Assembly (NCBI RefSeq): GCF_003711515.1
Contig: NW_021167083.1
Coordinates: 1,748,481 to 1,812,480 of the forward strand
Direction of reading: 5' to 3'
Length of the DNA: 64,000 bases
Origin: Sodiomyces alkalinus F11
Taxonomy: Eukaryota > Ascomycota > Sordariomycetes > Glomerellales > Plectosphaerellaceae
The notes under the pieces are model-generated. The model had not been told where the DNA came from. It ran no database searches and worked only from the letters and a program-made list of their open reading frames with translations. Shown here piece by piece: positions 1 through 11,150 of the stretch; within the stretch, counting starts at the first letter, position 1, and each line of letters opens with the position of its first letter. The translations under genes were made by a program, and so were the position numbers.

Positions 1-3000
1 TTACGTCTTAACTATCTTTTCCGGTAAGGTAGGAGGAGCGGGAATAGAGACTAGGGTAGCACGGGAACTACCCTGGTTCCCGATATGCCTTATAATAAAA
101 CGCTTCGAAAAGGACTTTACCGCCTTAGCCCAGTTAGTAACTAGGGTATACTTATAGGGCGTATACTAGGGCTTCCTTAATAACCTATCCGCGGGGTTTA
201 ACGTCCCCGGGCGGTGCCGGATCTTAAAATTAAACGGGGCGAGCTCCTTAAGCTACCGTGCGTGCTATCCCTTAAGCTTAGGCTTATCTAGTAGGTGGCG
301 ATAGTTTAGGTAGTCTGTTAGGACTACTATAGGGCTCTGACTATAGGCTATGTAGTGGCGCTACGTCCGAAAAGACTTAATAATAGCTATAAGCTTAGAA
401 TCGGGCGTGCTATAATTAAGCTTAGCCCTACGCAGTTTACAGGATATAAACGTAATAGGCCTTTATAGCCTATCCTTAAGCTAACTAATAACGGCCCTAA
501 TTATAAAAGCAGAGGCGTTAGGCTTAATACGTATTAGTAGAGCGGGATTAAAATACCGTAGCACGGGTGCTTTCTAAAATAATAGCTTTATTTCCTCGAA
601 CGCAGACTAGGCCTACGGGGATAGTAACCCTAGTATAGCCCCCTTTTAAATAATCTGTGAGAGGGGCAGCGACCTTAGAGTAGTTCCGAATAAAACGTCT
701 ATAGAAACCCGTAAAACCCAGGAAGATCTATATCTTCTTAACACTATTAGGGAGATCTTAGTCGCGGATAGCCTTAACGCGGGATAGGTCTATACATACA
801 CTATCTAGGCTATAGATAAACCCGAGGAATTCGACGTTACGGGTCTTAAACTTATACTTATCGGGGTTAGTATATAGGGACTACTACCTAAGCCTAGTAA
901 GTACCTTGCGGACGTGCATGCGGTGGGTAACCAAGTCCTTACTATAAATAAGGATATTATCGAGGTAGACTATATAGATAGTATCTATAAGGCCCGTTAA
1001 CACCTAATTAATATAGTGTTAGAAGCTTGCGGGGGCGTTTATAAGGCCGAATAGTATCACGAGATACTTATAGTAGCCGTATTTCGTCCGGAACGCCGTT
1101 TTCCACTTATTACCAGCTTATATACGAAGCCGATGGTATACGTCCTTAAGATCCAGCTTAGTATAGTACTACGTTAACGATAGCCGGTCTAAAATCTGAT
1201 ATATAAGGGGCAGGGGGGTACGGTCCTTAATAGTCACCTTATTTAACCCTCTATAGTCTATATAGAGGCGTAGCTTATTACCCTTTTTAGGGACGAATAG
1301 GATAAGCGCGCGAGCCGGACTAATAGACGGTCTAATCTACCCTTTCGTAACGGTACCCTATAAGTACTAACGCAGCACCTTAAGCTTTTATACGGCGAGG
1401 GGGTAAATAGGACCGTACGGCGGCTTCTTCCCTTCCTCGATCTTAATAGCGTGATCCCACTACTAATATATTGATAGCCTCCTAGCGTTTTTAACGTTAA
1501 AAACGTTAGCGAAATCTTAATACTATTCCAGCAGCGCGGGGGTAGCCACTAAGTCCCCGTTTAGGCTAGGGTAGACCCTGTCTACTAGGAATTTATCCCT
1601 ATATTCTACTAAAAGGTTTTCTATTAGGCTAGGGTAGCCGACGTGGCCAATATAGCCGATGCGTAGGACCCACGTAGAACCTATATAGGTTAGAGTAAGG
1701 ATAGACTTAACTTATCTAACTGCCCTATATAGTTCTCTTAGGGATATAACTATACTAAGCTCCGCATAGGATAAAGGATAGGTCTATATACTACACTGCT
1801 AATTAACGTTAGGGTTAACGGCTATAAGCTATAGCCTCCCTAGGATAATCTTCGCGCCCGTGAGATTCATAACGTGGAACTCGGCGCGTTATACCCTTTT
1901 TCGACCCTAATAGTCTATCACGACGATAATCCTATAGGTGGACCTAAGAGTAGTGGCCTTTTTATATCCTTCCGTAATCCAGGACACTGGAACTGGGGAC
2001 CCCTTAGGAGCCTAACTAGGTCCTAGGAGGGACTAATCTAAAACGTTAATATCGGTGCCTCCGTTAAGGAGAGCCGATATCTACACTTATTCCTTACCTC
2101 GGCGAAAGGATACCCGTGCCTCTACTAGTGTAGTAGTAGGGGTAGTCCGAGGCGGGTATAGTTCTTAGGGCACCTCGCCCGTAACACGGCCGACTATAGG
2201 ATAAGATATAGACACCGGCTAGGTATTCGGATTACTATTACTCAAGCGCGACCGCTCGGTATAAGGGCTAGGGCATATAATAGCGTAGTGCCCCTCTTAG
2301 TTATAGTTATAGTAAGTAATAGAATCGAGGTATAATGACGGTCTAGGGCGTATAGGGTAACTAGGAGCGGGAGCGGGCGTAAAAGTAGGGGCAGAAGCAG
2401 AGGTATAGGCAGAGGTAGAAGGAGGGCTATTAGTGGATCCGTATGTAACCGGAGTATAGAGATTATAGCCGTTAGCACGCGAACGGAAGTAACGTTATTA
2501 GGTAGCGGACTAAAAGTCTGTCCGGCCGACGGTTAAAGCGTTAGTAATAGTTAAAGCCTTAGCCCTACGGTATACCGGGACCAGATCCTAGTAATCATTA
2601 AGAACCCCTATAGATACTATATAGTCCCGAATAGGCGGAAGCACCCTTATTAGCACTATCTAAATCCTCTATTAGTCTAGGAGCTCGCCTAATAGTTCCG
2701 ATTCTAGGGCTTCCCACCGTTATGTAAACTTAGCGTAGGTCTTTCCCTCTCTCTAGGACGAGATAGATTCGCTCTGGATCTATACCGCTACCTCCCATAG
2801 GCGGGTATCGTTATCGTTAACCTATAGGGATAACTAAGCCTATAATACGGCCTAGCTAACCCTATTAGAGTCGCTATTATACTTATACCGTAATTCAGCC
2901 TACCAGCGTTCCTTAAGGTAATAAAGGAGGCACGGTATAATAAAGTAGTTCTTCGTAAAGTCCGTGGGAAAGGACTAAGAGTCCAGGTTAAACCATTAAT

Positions 3001-3700
3001 TCGTTTCCTAGATAAACGTGCGATACTTGGCCTAGGATACGTTATCCTATTTAGGTAAGGGGAAATTAAACTTAGCCTAGGTAGCGGATCTATATATAAA
3101 GAATATCGTGGATATATTATAGGTATACTAGGGTCCTGCTTAGGTTATAACACGATATCGGGGCTTAGCTATACAGTAGTAGGTAATATCGGCCGGGTTA
3201 GGATTAGTAGCGGCGGCGGCGATAGCGGTAGTATCCGCCTTATGCTTAGCGAGATAAGTAAGCTTACGCTTACGGTGGTTCTATACCTCTATCCACTTAA
3301 CGCGTTCGTCTAGTTATTCCTCCATTAGCGTGGCTAGGTTAACGTTTATATACGGGGGTAGGTTAGGATTATACGTGGGTCCTGTTATAGTCGTGGTTTA
3401 AGGAGGAACGGGGACGGTGATAGGAGTAGAGGCAGTAGTAGAGGTAGTGCTAACGATACGAGTAGGTATAGGGGTAGTTACCGGTATAGTGGTAGAGGCG
3501 GGAGTAGTATTAGTTCCCGGCGTGTCCCCGTTATCTTCCTTATTAGTAGGGCCGTGGGCGTTTTCTATAAAGGCGGTCTCGCTATCGCGGAGCTACCGCT
3601 TAAACTAACTAGCAGCCTCGTTGAAATCAAAGGTAGGATTATTTATTTCGTGATAGTTAGATATCTTAGTGACTCTCCTTAACGGTCTTCGCGCCCTTAA
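1..3700 (-). pseudogene. F1 gag-pol relic (gag, RT, RNase H part)
   Basis: Read on the minus strand, about 1,320-1,210 gives an RT block of the type [22 protein letters not shown], characteristic of Ty3/gypsy RT. About 980-940 gives the catalytic motif as IVYLDNILIYS, with the second Asp of YxDD changed to Asn. Around 2,330-2,275 a zinc knuckle reads Y-x-N-Y-N-x-E-G-H-Y-A-x-x-C, that is CCHC with two Cys turned to Tyr by TGC-to-TAC changes. Gag covers roughly 2,400-3,700. Every frame is broken by TAA/TAG at former Gln or Trp codons, so the gene is dead. Nothing here encodes a host function. Confidence 0.8.
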
Positions 3701-3717
3701 GGGTAGAGCGATTAAAA

Positions 3718-4083
3718 TGTTAAATAAGTAGTCGTAAAGAGTGAAAAGGAAGGGTTAAGTAAGAAACTAGGTATAATTATAATAGGATTATAATAGGGTT
3801 AGAACGTGGGTATAGCTAAAGGATTAGATTAATCGCTAGCCTCTCTCTTCAAAGGGGAGGCTCCTCCGCTCCTTAAGACTACGTCCCGCTACTCCCTAAG
3901 GACTACTTATTTGCTTCCTCGAGGGCTACCTTATTTACTTCGAGGGATTATTCTGTTTGCTATGTGATGACTACTTTATTTATGCTTCGAGGGGTCTTAG
4001 ACTAGGCACGCCTGGACCCCTATAGGTTTATACTAGGGACCTATTATGACCACTGCTATAGGCATCTGATACTCCTATAATAA
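3718..4083 (-). repeat. F1 5' LTR (probable)
   Basis: It begins TGTTAAATAAGTAG directly after the gtagagcgatta sequence that also borders the F2 5' LTR, and resembles the F2 LTR start. The right end is placed at a TATAATA that would give about 366 bp, close to the 375-377 bp LTRs of F2. That end is a guess, since no TSD can be checked. Confidence 0.5.
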
Positions 4084-4400
4084 TAATAACGCGTTTAAAT
4101 CCACCCCCTATAGGCGTAGCCGTTGATTATATCTCCCGCGGGCGTAGCCTTTAGTGGGTATCTTCTAGTACTATCTCCGTAGTAATAGCGGTGCCGAGGG
4201 TATCTCTATAGTAATAGTAGTGCCGATATAATAAGATCTCTCTAGGAGGTCCCGTAGTAATAGCGGTTAGTTCGTAGTAATAGTGATAGTAAGGGGATCT
4301 CTATAGTAATAGCAGTACCGATAATTCCGTAGTAATAGCGGTGGTTTATAGTAATAGCGATAGTATTTCTGTAGCGATAGTAGTGCCGATAGGATTCCTC
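4084..4400 (-). repeat. Degenerate minisatellite (TAGTAATAGCGGT-type units)
   Basis: From about 4,165 to 4,395 a short motif close to gtagtaatagcggtgccga recurs eight or more times with variable spacers. It probably lies in the 3' part of the neighbouring copia gag, since that minus-strand frame runs into it. The 80 bases to the left (4,084-4,164) are RIP-degraded and I recognise nothing in them. The array may be a coding repeat expanded before RIP or a simple minisatellite. Confidence 0.6.
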
Positions 4401-5285
4401 TATTAAAGTAATAGATTGGATATCCCTTATAGACTTAAATAGCACCTTAAGGTCCTACGCGAGGTCCCTAATTAATAGCTCGTTATTATTAATCCTCTGC
4501 CTATTCGTCACCACATAAATATAATACTATTCCCGAGTAACGGGATATATCGCGGCGAGGGTATCTAATACCTAATAATCTGCAGAAGCTATCTCGATAA
4601 CCCTAGCGTGTTAGCATTCTATCAGGGTAGCCTTCTAATTAATAATCCACCTATCTATATCTATAGGGATAGTCTTTAGCGGCGTTTTAACGAGCTAACG
4701 ATATTAACGTAAAGCCTTATAGCATTAATCTATAGGCGTAGGAGCTATATGCTTATAAAGAGTAGTAATCTACGCCCTCGCGTTATTTGCTTAGTCTTCT
4801 TATAGCGCTATAAGGAGGTCCCTAAGAGTAATGTAGATTGTGTCTAGGATATAGGAGCGTAGGTTATTAAGTTCTTATTACTAACTATCGTAGTCGGCCT
4901 TTTCTTCGCGATATACGCGACGGTTTTAAAGGTGTCGTGTTCTTCCTTAGTCAGAGAGGTCGTCTATTAATATAGGAACCTTAACGCCACTCACGGCTTC
5001 GTACTTACGATTATTCTAAAAAGAGGAGAACTTCCCGCGGATACTACGTTTCTATATAATCTAATCCTTCTAGGTAGTTAGGATCTATTAATCGCGGTGA
5101 ATATTACAGGATATCTTCTATTACTTAAGCGAAGAGGTTAATTAAAGAAGAGGTTACCCTAATTAGATTAACGATAGTCGATTAAGTGCTTATAACGTGG
5201 TTGCTTTTATAGCGGAAGGGTAAAAAGGATAGCTTAAAGGTGTGGAAGATATTGAAGATATTTTTCAAGCGTTATAAACCGGGCT
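4400..5285 (-). pseudogene. Ty1/copia gag relic (element H)
   Basis: Translating the minus strand and treating TAA/TAG as former Gln gives a copia-type Gag. After a stretch rich in Glu, Lys and Tyr (about 4,930-4,890) it reads LRSYILDTI, then a helical segment with a W-I-I-N block, typical of the gag domain of fungal copia elements. The gene start should lie near 5,250. The rest of gag-pol is not seen to the left, where F1 begins, so F1 probably inserted into this element and its pol lies outside the window. It may belong to the same superfamily as D (33,991-47,358), but I could not align the two gag regions by eye. Confidence 0.65.
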
Positions 5286-5700
5286 TATAACTGTCGCACG
5301 TCAAAATGCACTCTTCTGACTTGGGGGACATCTTCGCGTGTGTGTATTATGTTAAGTTACAATGTGTGCGAGACCGCTTGCCCTATTTTTATAAGGGGCA
5401 GTACTCCTCTGGAAGTACTGCTCCATATAGATCCTATCCGGTATTTTACCGTGGGTCCACCCTTGTCATTTCCACCCACGAGGCCTATGCCCACCCCCGA
5501 GACTCGTGCTAATGCGATAGATAATCGGGACAAGGTACGCGCGGAATTATCTATATTCTAGTATTAGATAGAAACCACTGCCAAGCCCGGACGTTTTGAT
5601 ATTCAGCCCGGAAGAGTGGGGCTATGCTAACACAGGATCTCTTACCTGCATACAACCTAATTCGTAGTACTAAAGCGGGGTCTCGGCGGGCCAAGGTATA
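5286..5700. other. Island of weakly RIP-mutated DNA
   Basis: This stretch keeps many CpA and TpG dinucleotides (for example tgtgtgtattatg and gccaagcccgg), unlike everything on either side. Two short overlapping plus-strand frames (5,306-5,512 and 5,340-5,561) exist but resemble no family I know and lack coding features. It lies just upstream of the copia gag relic, so it could be that element's 5' leader or LTR, or a scrap of single-copy DNA caught between insertions. Confidence 0.5.
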
Positions 5701-7324
5701 TACCGTTATATACGTTAATATTTTTTAGTTTATTACTGGGAGCTAAAGCCTATCTATAAGAATAACCTAAATAGCTAGCTTATCTATTTTATACAGCTGC
5801 TTTTATAGCCGTCTATAATACCTTTTCCTTAATCTAGTTTAAGGATATATCGATATCACTCTTAAACTTAGCCGAAATCCTAATATATAGGTGCTTGACC
5901 GGGATACTAAGGCAGGCACTTATAGTTTTATTAATAAATATAATAGTACATATCTTAGTTTGCTAAGACCCCGTTTTAGTACTACGAATTAGGCTATTTG
6001 CAGGTAAAAGAACCTATATTAGCATGGCCCCACCTTTACGGGCTGAGTATTAAACGGTCCGGGCTCTGCAGCGTGTCCCTATTAGATATAGCGTAGCTAG
6101 AACCGTGCAAAAATAGGGTAAAACTAAAGGGTAAATTAATTTAAGATTAGTATATAGTTCTGTAGTATAAGACTATTAGAGAACTACTGCTATAGTTTTA
6201 TTTATAGTAAAAGGTTTATATTGTCTGTTCGCATAGGGTATCGAGGTTATAATCCCCTAGTCAAGTCCGTGCCCTTTATATAACTATAAAAACTACGGTC
6301 CATTTAATATACTCCCTAATCGCACTAAAACGTTAAATATACAATTTCTTTTTAATTCATTACGCGCATGCAGCCCTAAAGCTATAGCGCGGCGCCTATC
6401 GCCCTGAGGGCTAAAGGCTATTAGAAGCTAGGTATAGTAACATAAAGCGTAGTAGTATTAAATAAAGGAAATCCTCCGTAATAATCTGCCTAATAGACCT
6501 AATAGGTAAAAAACCAGAGCAAAATAACTAGACCACAGGAATTGTGGTTTACGCCCTGTATTACTCTGCCGAAGCTAACTTAGTAGCTAAAAGATAGGTC
6601 TATAAGGCCTGTATTCCTCTTTTAGTACCGAATAATAGCGGCAGAGATAGCGGTAGGCCTGCTAGGGCTTCCCGCAGGGCTCTTCGTTCTTCTTTATAAA
6701 AAGGATAAGAAAAAATAAGGTATACTGTATCCTATATAGGGGAGTCGGGATAGAAATAGCGGTTGTTAGCGTAGTTTTGGGTTTTAAGGTATCTAAAGCC
6801 GGGTTTTAACTACGTTAAAGCCGACTTTACCCACCTAGGGCCCTGAGTTAGTAGTGGTTTTCGGGAGAAATAGAGGTTATCGCGGACTAGGCGCCTATAA
6901 AGGCGGCCTAAACGCACCGATTTACTCATTTTCTCCGCCTCTTCTTCGCCGTTCTATAAAGCCTTCTAGTCTTCAATTAAAGCTTCGTTAACCCGGCGTT
7001 TTAGGTAGCTAAGGGTAACTAAACTAACGGACTTAGTGGTTTTTCTAGGGTCTAATACCCCTTTAGCTACTTTATCCGCTAGTTCGTTCCCTTGTATCCC
7101 CACATACAAGGGGCACTACCATATAGAGACCAAAGTGCCTAGTTATTTAAGGCCTAAGATAAGGTCTTTAGCTTTTATAGCCCACTATAAGGTACGCTAA
7201 AGCTTCTAAATAGCCGTCTAGGAATCACTACAAAATAGCACTCTAAGGGCCTAGGCGTCTACTCTAGGGCAGCGTACAGGGCCTAAAGAATAGCGTATAA
7301 TTTAGCGTCCGCGACTTCAGCAGC
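5700..7324 (-). mobile_element. Tad-like LINE relic L1, 3' segment
   Basis: The minus strand encodes the C-terminal part of a LINE ORF2. Around 7,130-7,060 it reads CPLYVGIQGNELADKVAKG, the last block of the RNase H domain. Near 7,310 it reads EVADAKLYAI, the middle RNase H block carrying the catalytic Glu. The frame continues left to a probable stop near 6,540, with 3' non-coding DNA beyond. The domain is cut at 7,324 by A1 and resumes at 50,079 with the first RNase H block, so L1 is the host of the A1 and C insertions. The exact 3' end on the left was not located. Confidence 0.75.
7320..7324. repeat. Target-site duplication of A1, left copy (gcagc)
   Basis: The five bases gcagc precede the A1 LTR. 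Its partner at 50,074-50,078 reads gtagc, the same site with one CpA-to-TpA change. Joining the flanks restores the reading frame of the L1 RNase H domain. Confidence 0.85.
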
Positions 7325-7538
7325 TATTACGGGTTGACCCCGATATAAAGGATCCGGCTATACTCCGGATCTTCTTAACTGCGCGCTTAGTTAACGGACC
7401 TATATCGCCTAGTCATCGCTACCTCATAGCCAGCCTAGCGCTATAGACTTTTCTCCTTTTCCTTCTTCCTTTCTTAGTTCTAGATAATCTATTATTACGA
7501 CCTTACTTAGTGCTATAATCTATAACTAGTCGTTTATA
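7325..7538 (+). repeat. A1 5' LTR
   Basis: 214 bp, starting TATTACGGGTTGACCCC and ending AGTCGTTTATA; three further copies are at 21,843-22,057, 28,851-29,065 and 49,860-50,073. The terminal TA/TA dinucleotides derive from TG/CA. Confidence 0.9.
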
Positions 7539-8224
7539 TATCTAGAACTTAGCGATACCTACAGGCTATACTAGCGATAGATTAAGATCCTAACGCTACC
7601 GCCTAACGATGTATTAGAATTAAATAGGTTGCGGAGTAGATAAACTAACGGTTTAAAGAAAACGACTAAGCCCTAAACGTAAGGCTAAGTCCTCTCTATA
7701 AATAATATACTAATATTGATATAAGGCTCGCTCCGATATGAGAATAGTACTTAGAAATACGCTAGTTTATAGACAGATAACGCGCGAGAGAAGAAGCTAA
7801 TAAGCGATAACGTCTATTAGTTAAAGAGCTTATAGCCCGGCTCCTAGGATCACTTACTCCGTAGAACCTAACGCCGCCTAACTTAAGTATTCCGGCTCCT
7901 TTATAGACCCCGATAATCTTTATACTAATAGAATCTACCCTATTTCCGGTTCTATCGCTAGCGCTATAGCCGATAATAATAATAGCTGCCCCGACCTTAA
8001 TAGCGGCACCTTATAAGACGATTAATAGCCCTACGAAGTTCTTAGGAAAGCGAGTATATTATAGCATATAGGCCTACGCGATATAATAGAAGCTTATAAT
8101 CGATAACGACCTATTCTAGAATAATATATAAGCTTAGTATATAATATATAATTACCTAAGGCCTAATATATAATAGGTTATATCGGCCTTCTATAAAAGC
8201 GATAGACCGGGTAAGCTTATAGAC
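7539..8224 (+). pseudogene. A1 gag, N-terminal segment
   Basis: This region runs parallel to 22,058-22,740 of A2 (shared blocks such as tatctagaacttagcgatac and cgctaccgcctaa). It covers the leader and the first part of gag and stops at the F2 insertion site tagac. The gag resumes at 30,384. Stops are of the TAA/TAG type produced by RIP. Confidence 0.75.
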
Positions 8225-8599
8225 TATTAGATAGGTAGTTATAAGGAGTGAGAAGGTAGTAGCGAGAGGGTCTAAGAAGGGAATAGACGTGGATTAAGTG
8301 GTGATCACGGCTGGTCCGAATATAGGTAGTCCTAAAGAATCAGAATAATCGCTGCCCTCTTTACACTAAGGAGGGGGTACTATACAAGTACTATATACTC
8401 CTAGGCTAACGCTAGTATAGTTAAACGAATATCGTAAACAGATTTCTACGCCTAAGCCTAGGCTACGGGCCTATATAGTGGTATCGGCCTAGGGTAGCCG
8501 TGGCTATATTAAGCCGGGGGCCCGGTCTTATTTATACGGGAACCCGTTATAGTCCTATCGTGTACCCGGCCCCTATCTCCTAGGCAGGGGTACCTAATA
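8225..8599 (-). repeat. F2 3' LTR
   Basis: It begins TATTAGATAGGTAG and ends GGGTACCTAATA, against TATTAGATAGATAG...GGCACCTAACA in the 5' LTR at 30,002-30,378. The pair differs mainly at CpA/TpG sites, so simple LTR dating would mix RIP with age. Confidence 0.9.
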
Positions 8600-9800
8600 G
8601 GGCGACCTCCCCCGGAGTGCTCCTATCCTTAGGAGCGGCCGGTACTGGATAGGGCTATTTTTCCCGACTATACTCGGTGTCGGTATATATTCCTACCGTC
8701 CTTCTATTATTAATCCCGTATACGACCCTGTCGTGGTCCTGTTATAGTCCTGTCCTTAGTCCCTTACTCTATTCCTATAGTCCTTCTATCCTTAACCCCG
8801 TACACGACCCCGTTATAGTCCTATTATAGTCCTGTTCTTAATCTCTCGCTTCTATACTATAGCTAGCGTCGGCCTCCCTTTAATCCATATAAAAAGCCGG
8901 CACTGTTATCTACTATATCTAAAAATAGAAATTTATCTCCTTCCTCTTATACCCCTTTTACCCTTATACCTTCTTTATAGGCAGGAACGGTAACTATATA
9001 CCCTTTAAGGGGGATATCTTCCTTAATACCTCTATAACTTTACTCTCTTCCGTTTTCCTCCTTTTTCACGCCTCCGATTTTCCATTTTTATCGATATCCG
9101 CCGCGTTCCGTAAGTTAACCCTTATAGTGTTTTCTTTATAGGAGCAGGGCGTAATAGTTATTCTAGTAGTCGTTAACGTGTCGTAGCACTATTATTTTTA
9201 TAATTTTCCCTATTATCTTTTAAGTATCCTTCTAATATCCCTCCGTCCTAGGAAAAGTAACTTATATAGCTTCGCTAACCACCTTATATAGCCTCCCTTG
9301 CCTACCGCTATTATACCTCCTAAGGAGACTAATAAAAATAAAAATAATAATAATAATAATAATAATACGCGGCCGGTATCTAAGCTAGTAGCTAGTAGCG
9401 CTTCTAAGAAGCTCAAAACGGCAATAGCTATAGCGTTGTCGTCGTTAACCACCCCTTATTAAGAGGCAGTGGATATTAGAGAAGGGGCCTCCGGGGGCTT
9501 AACCCTTCAGGACCCTTACTCCCGCTACGCCGGCTAGTTAGCTAAGATTAATTTTAGTAATAAGACGTCGCGCCTACGATTCAAATCGTGCCGGTACTCC
9601 GGTGCCGTATCTGCTAAGTATGCCTTTTACTTCAGGTATAATAGTTATCGCTATAATGAGCTTCCTACCACGGGCCGTAACACGGTTATTTAGTTATAGA
9701 AGGTCCTTATTATCGCTGCTACTAAGGATAGGATAAATAATAGCCGTTGTATAAGTTCTTTTTCGGGGGGGGGGGGGGTAATTCTAATATACGTATATAC
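8600..9800. other. F2 3' spacer between LTR and antisense frame
   Basis: RIP-degraded sequence with low-complexity patches: an AAT repeat near 9,340-9,366 and a run of G's near 9,766-9,778. A plus-strand frame from about 9,540 to 9,760 looks mildly protein-like (Tyr/Arg-rich) and is followed by a GT, a TACTAAC at about 9,799-9,805 and an AG. It could be an upstream exon of the antisense frame that starts near 9,800. Otherwise I recognise nothing here. Confidence 0.3.
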
Positions 9801-10860
9801 TAACTATACTATAGACTATAGCTATAGAGTGCTAGAATATTCTTAAGGCCTTACTAGGTAAGCTTAGAAGGGAGATAACCTTTACCGCCGCCGATAAGTC
9901 TAATACCGCTTATCGAGCAAAGGAACAAGTTAACGACGCCTGCTAGAAAACGGCGGATAAAATCCTAGAGTCCCTCTAGGATATAGCGTTATCGCTTCGC
10001 CGGTATATCGATTAATAGGATTAATAGATAGCCGTGAAGGAACGCCTCGCCGTCGCCTTTAAGAGGGTTATTACTAGTATAGCATATAACCCCTTAGTAA
10101 TCTCCCCTTTTAATACACTACTAACTTCTCTTCCTCTCCCACCTTCTCTTCCCTAGCTAGATATCCCCCCTCCCGCCTTTACGCCCTCCGACTTATTTAC
10201 TAATAATAATAATAATAACGACGATAATAGTATATACTAAGGCCCTCCTAACCCCTATAATATCCCCGAGTCTAAGCCCGTAACGCCTACCCCCACGCCG
10301 AACAAGAAGGCGTCGGCTAAGAAGAAGGCTACGCCTAAGAAGATAATACCTTCAATACCCTTATTAAAGAAGAAGAAGAAGTAGTAAAAGGCTAAGCCTC
10401 CTATTATTCTCTCGGATAATACGCCGTCCACTAATAGGTAAGAGGTAGAAAGGAATAATACCTATATAAGTGGATGCGCTACTATTACAGGGTAGAGTAA
10501 GGTATATATAGAGGAACACGGGGAGGGCTATTAGGCACTTATACCCTTAGATTCGGAGTTAGAGGGTTATACCGATAATCTATAACCGTAGTAGGTATAC
10601 TTAGTAGGTAGGGGTTATACCAAGGATTTATAGCTATAGTAGATAGTTAAAGGCATATACGGAGAATTAAGTATAGGTTACGCTATGGATCTATAATTAT
10701 AATAGGGGGTTAAAGGTATATAAAGAGGATTAAATAGAGGTTACGCCGAGGATCTATAATTATAATAGGCGGTTAAAGGTATATACGGAGAATTAGATAG
10801 GGGTTATACCGAGGATCTATAGCTGTAGTAGGTGGTTAACGGTATATATAGAGGACTAGT
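9800..10860 (+). pseudogene. F2 antisense ORF relic (opposite to pol)
   Basis: A single plus-strand frame of about 350 codons runs from about 9,800 to the poly-T at 10,861. All its stops are TAA or TAG where Gln is plausible. Order: a helical Gln/Lys/Ala-rich segment (9,890-10,090), a Pro/Leu-rich segment, an Asn/Asp run (10,199-10,225), a Thr-Pro run followed by Lys-rich clusters (about 10,275-10,390), then four 21-residue repeats of the type GYxxDLQLQQxVKGIYGEL. The repeat unit is exactly 63 bp, and the same frame holds before, through and after it, which supports coding. It lies tail-to-tail with pol, whose chromodomain ends near 11,150. Function unknown; no domain recognised. Confidence 0.55.
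10613..10860 (+). repeat. 63-bp tandem repeat, four units
   Basis: Units start at 10,613, 10,676, 10,739 and 10,802 and begin GGTTAYRCC; a partial earlier unit starts near 10,565. The multiple-of-three length keeps one frame open (apart from RIP stops), encoding 21-residue repeats at the end of the antisense frame. Confidence 0.85.
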
Positions 10861-11150
10861 TTTTTTTTTTTTTTTTTTTTTAATATAACTTATAGGGTAC
10901 GCCCGCTTACTACTTTAATTATACCCCCTTAATAGTCCCGTCGTGACTTATAACCATGTAACCGCCTAAGGGAAGGAGATAGAAAAGAGGGAAAAAGGGA
11001 TAAAAGAAGAGAAACGCTTAACTAGTTAAGGGGAGTAGACTGAAGAAGAATAGGGAAAGAAGACTTAGCGGGTTAGTTGTGGTCCTGCGATGCTTTAGGT
11101 ATATTATAGTCCTATAATACTCCCGCTATACTAAGCCTCTGCTTAAAGTA
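10861..11150. other. Poly-T run and spacer between antisense frame and F2 chromodomain
   Basis: About 20 T's (10,861-10,880) are followed by purine-rich sequence (gggaaggagatagaaaagag and similar, 10,969-11,065). This is where the convergent transcripts of pol and the antisense frame would end. No gene seen. Confidence 0.5.

Larger units (their letters stand above)
1..4083 (-). mobile_element. Ty3/gypsy chromovirus F1 (5' part, cut by window start)
   Basis: RIP-degraded LTR retrotransposon on the minus strand, entering from the left edge. From right to left it shows a probable 5' LTR, gag with a CCHC knuckle, and pol up to reverse transcriptase and RNase H. The integrase, chromodomain and 3' LTR would lie outside the window. 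It is a diverged relative of F2 (8,225-30,378): both have the same sequence (gtagagcgatta) next to the 5' LTR and alignable RT and gag. It appears to sit in the copia gag relic to its right. The TSD cannot be tested because the other end is missing. Confidence 0.8.

Noticed and set aside
9560..9600. tRNA-like B-box (gattcaaatcgtgcc)
   Set aside because: The sequence acgattcaaatcgt is a simple hairpin; no T-stem pairing, anticodon arm or acceptor stem can be built around it.
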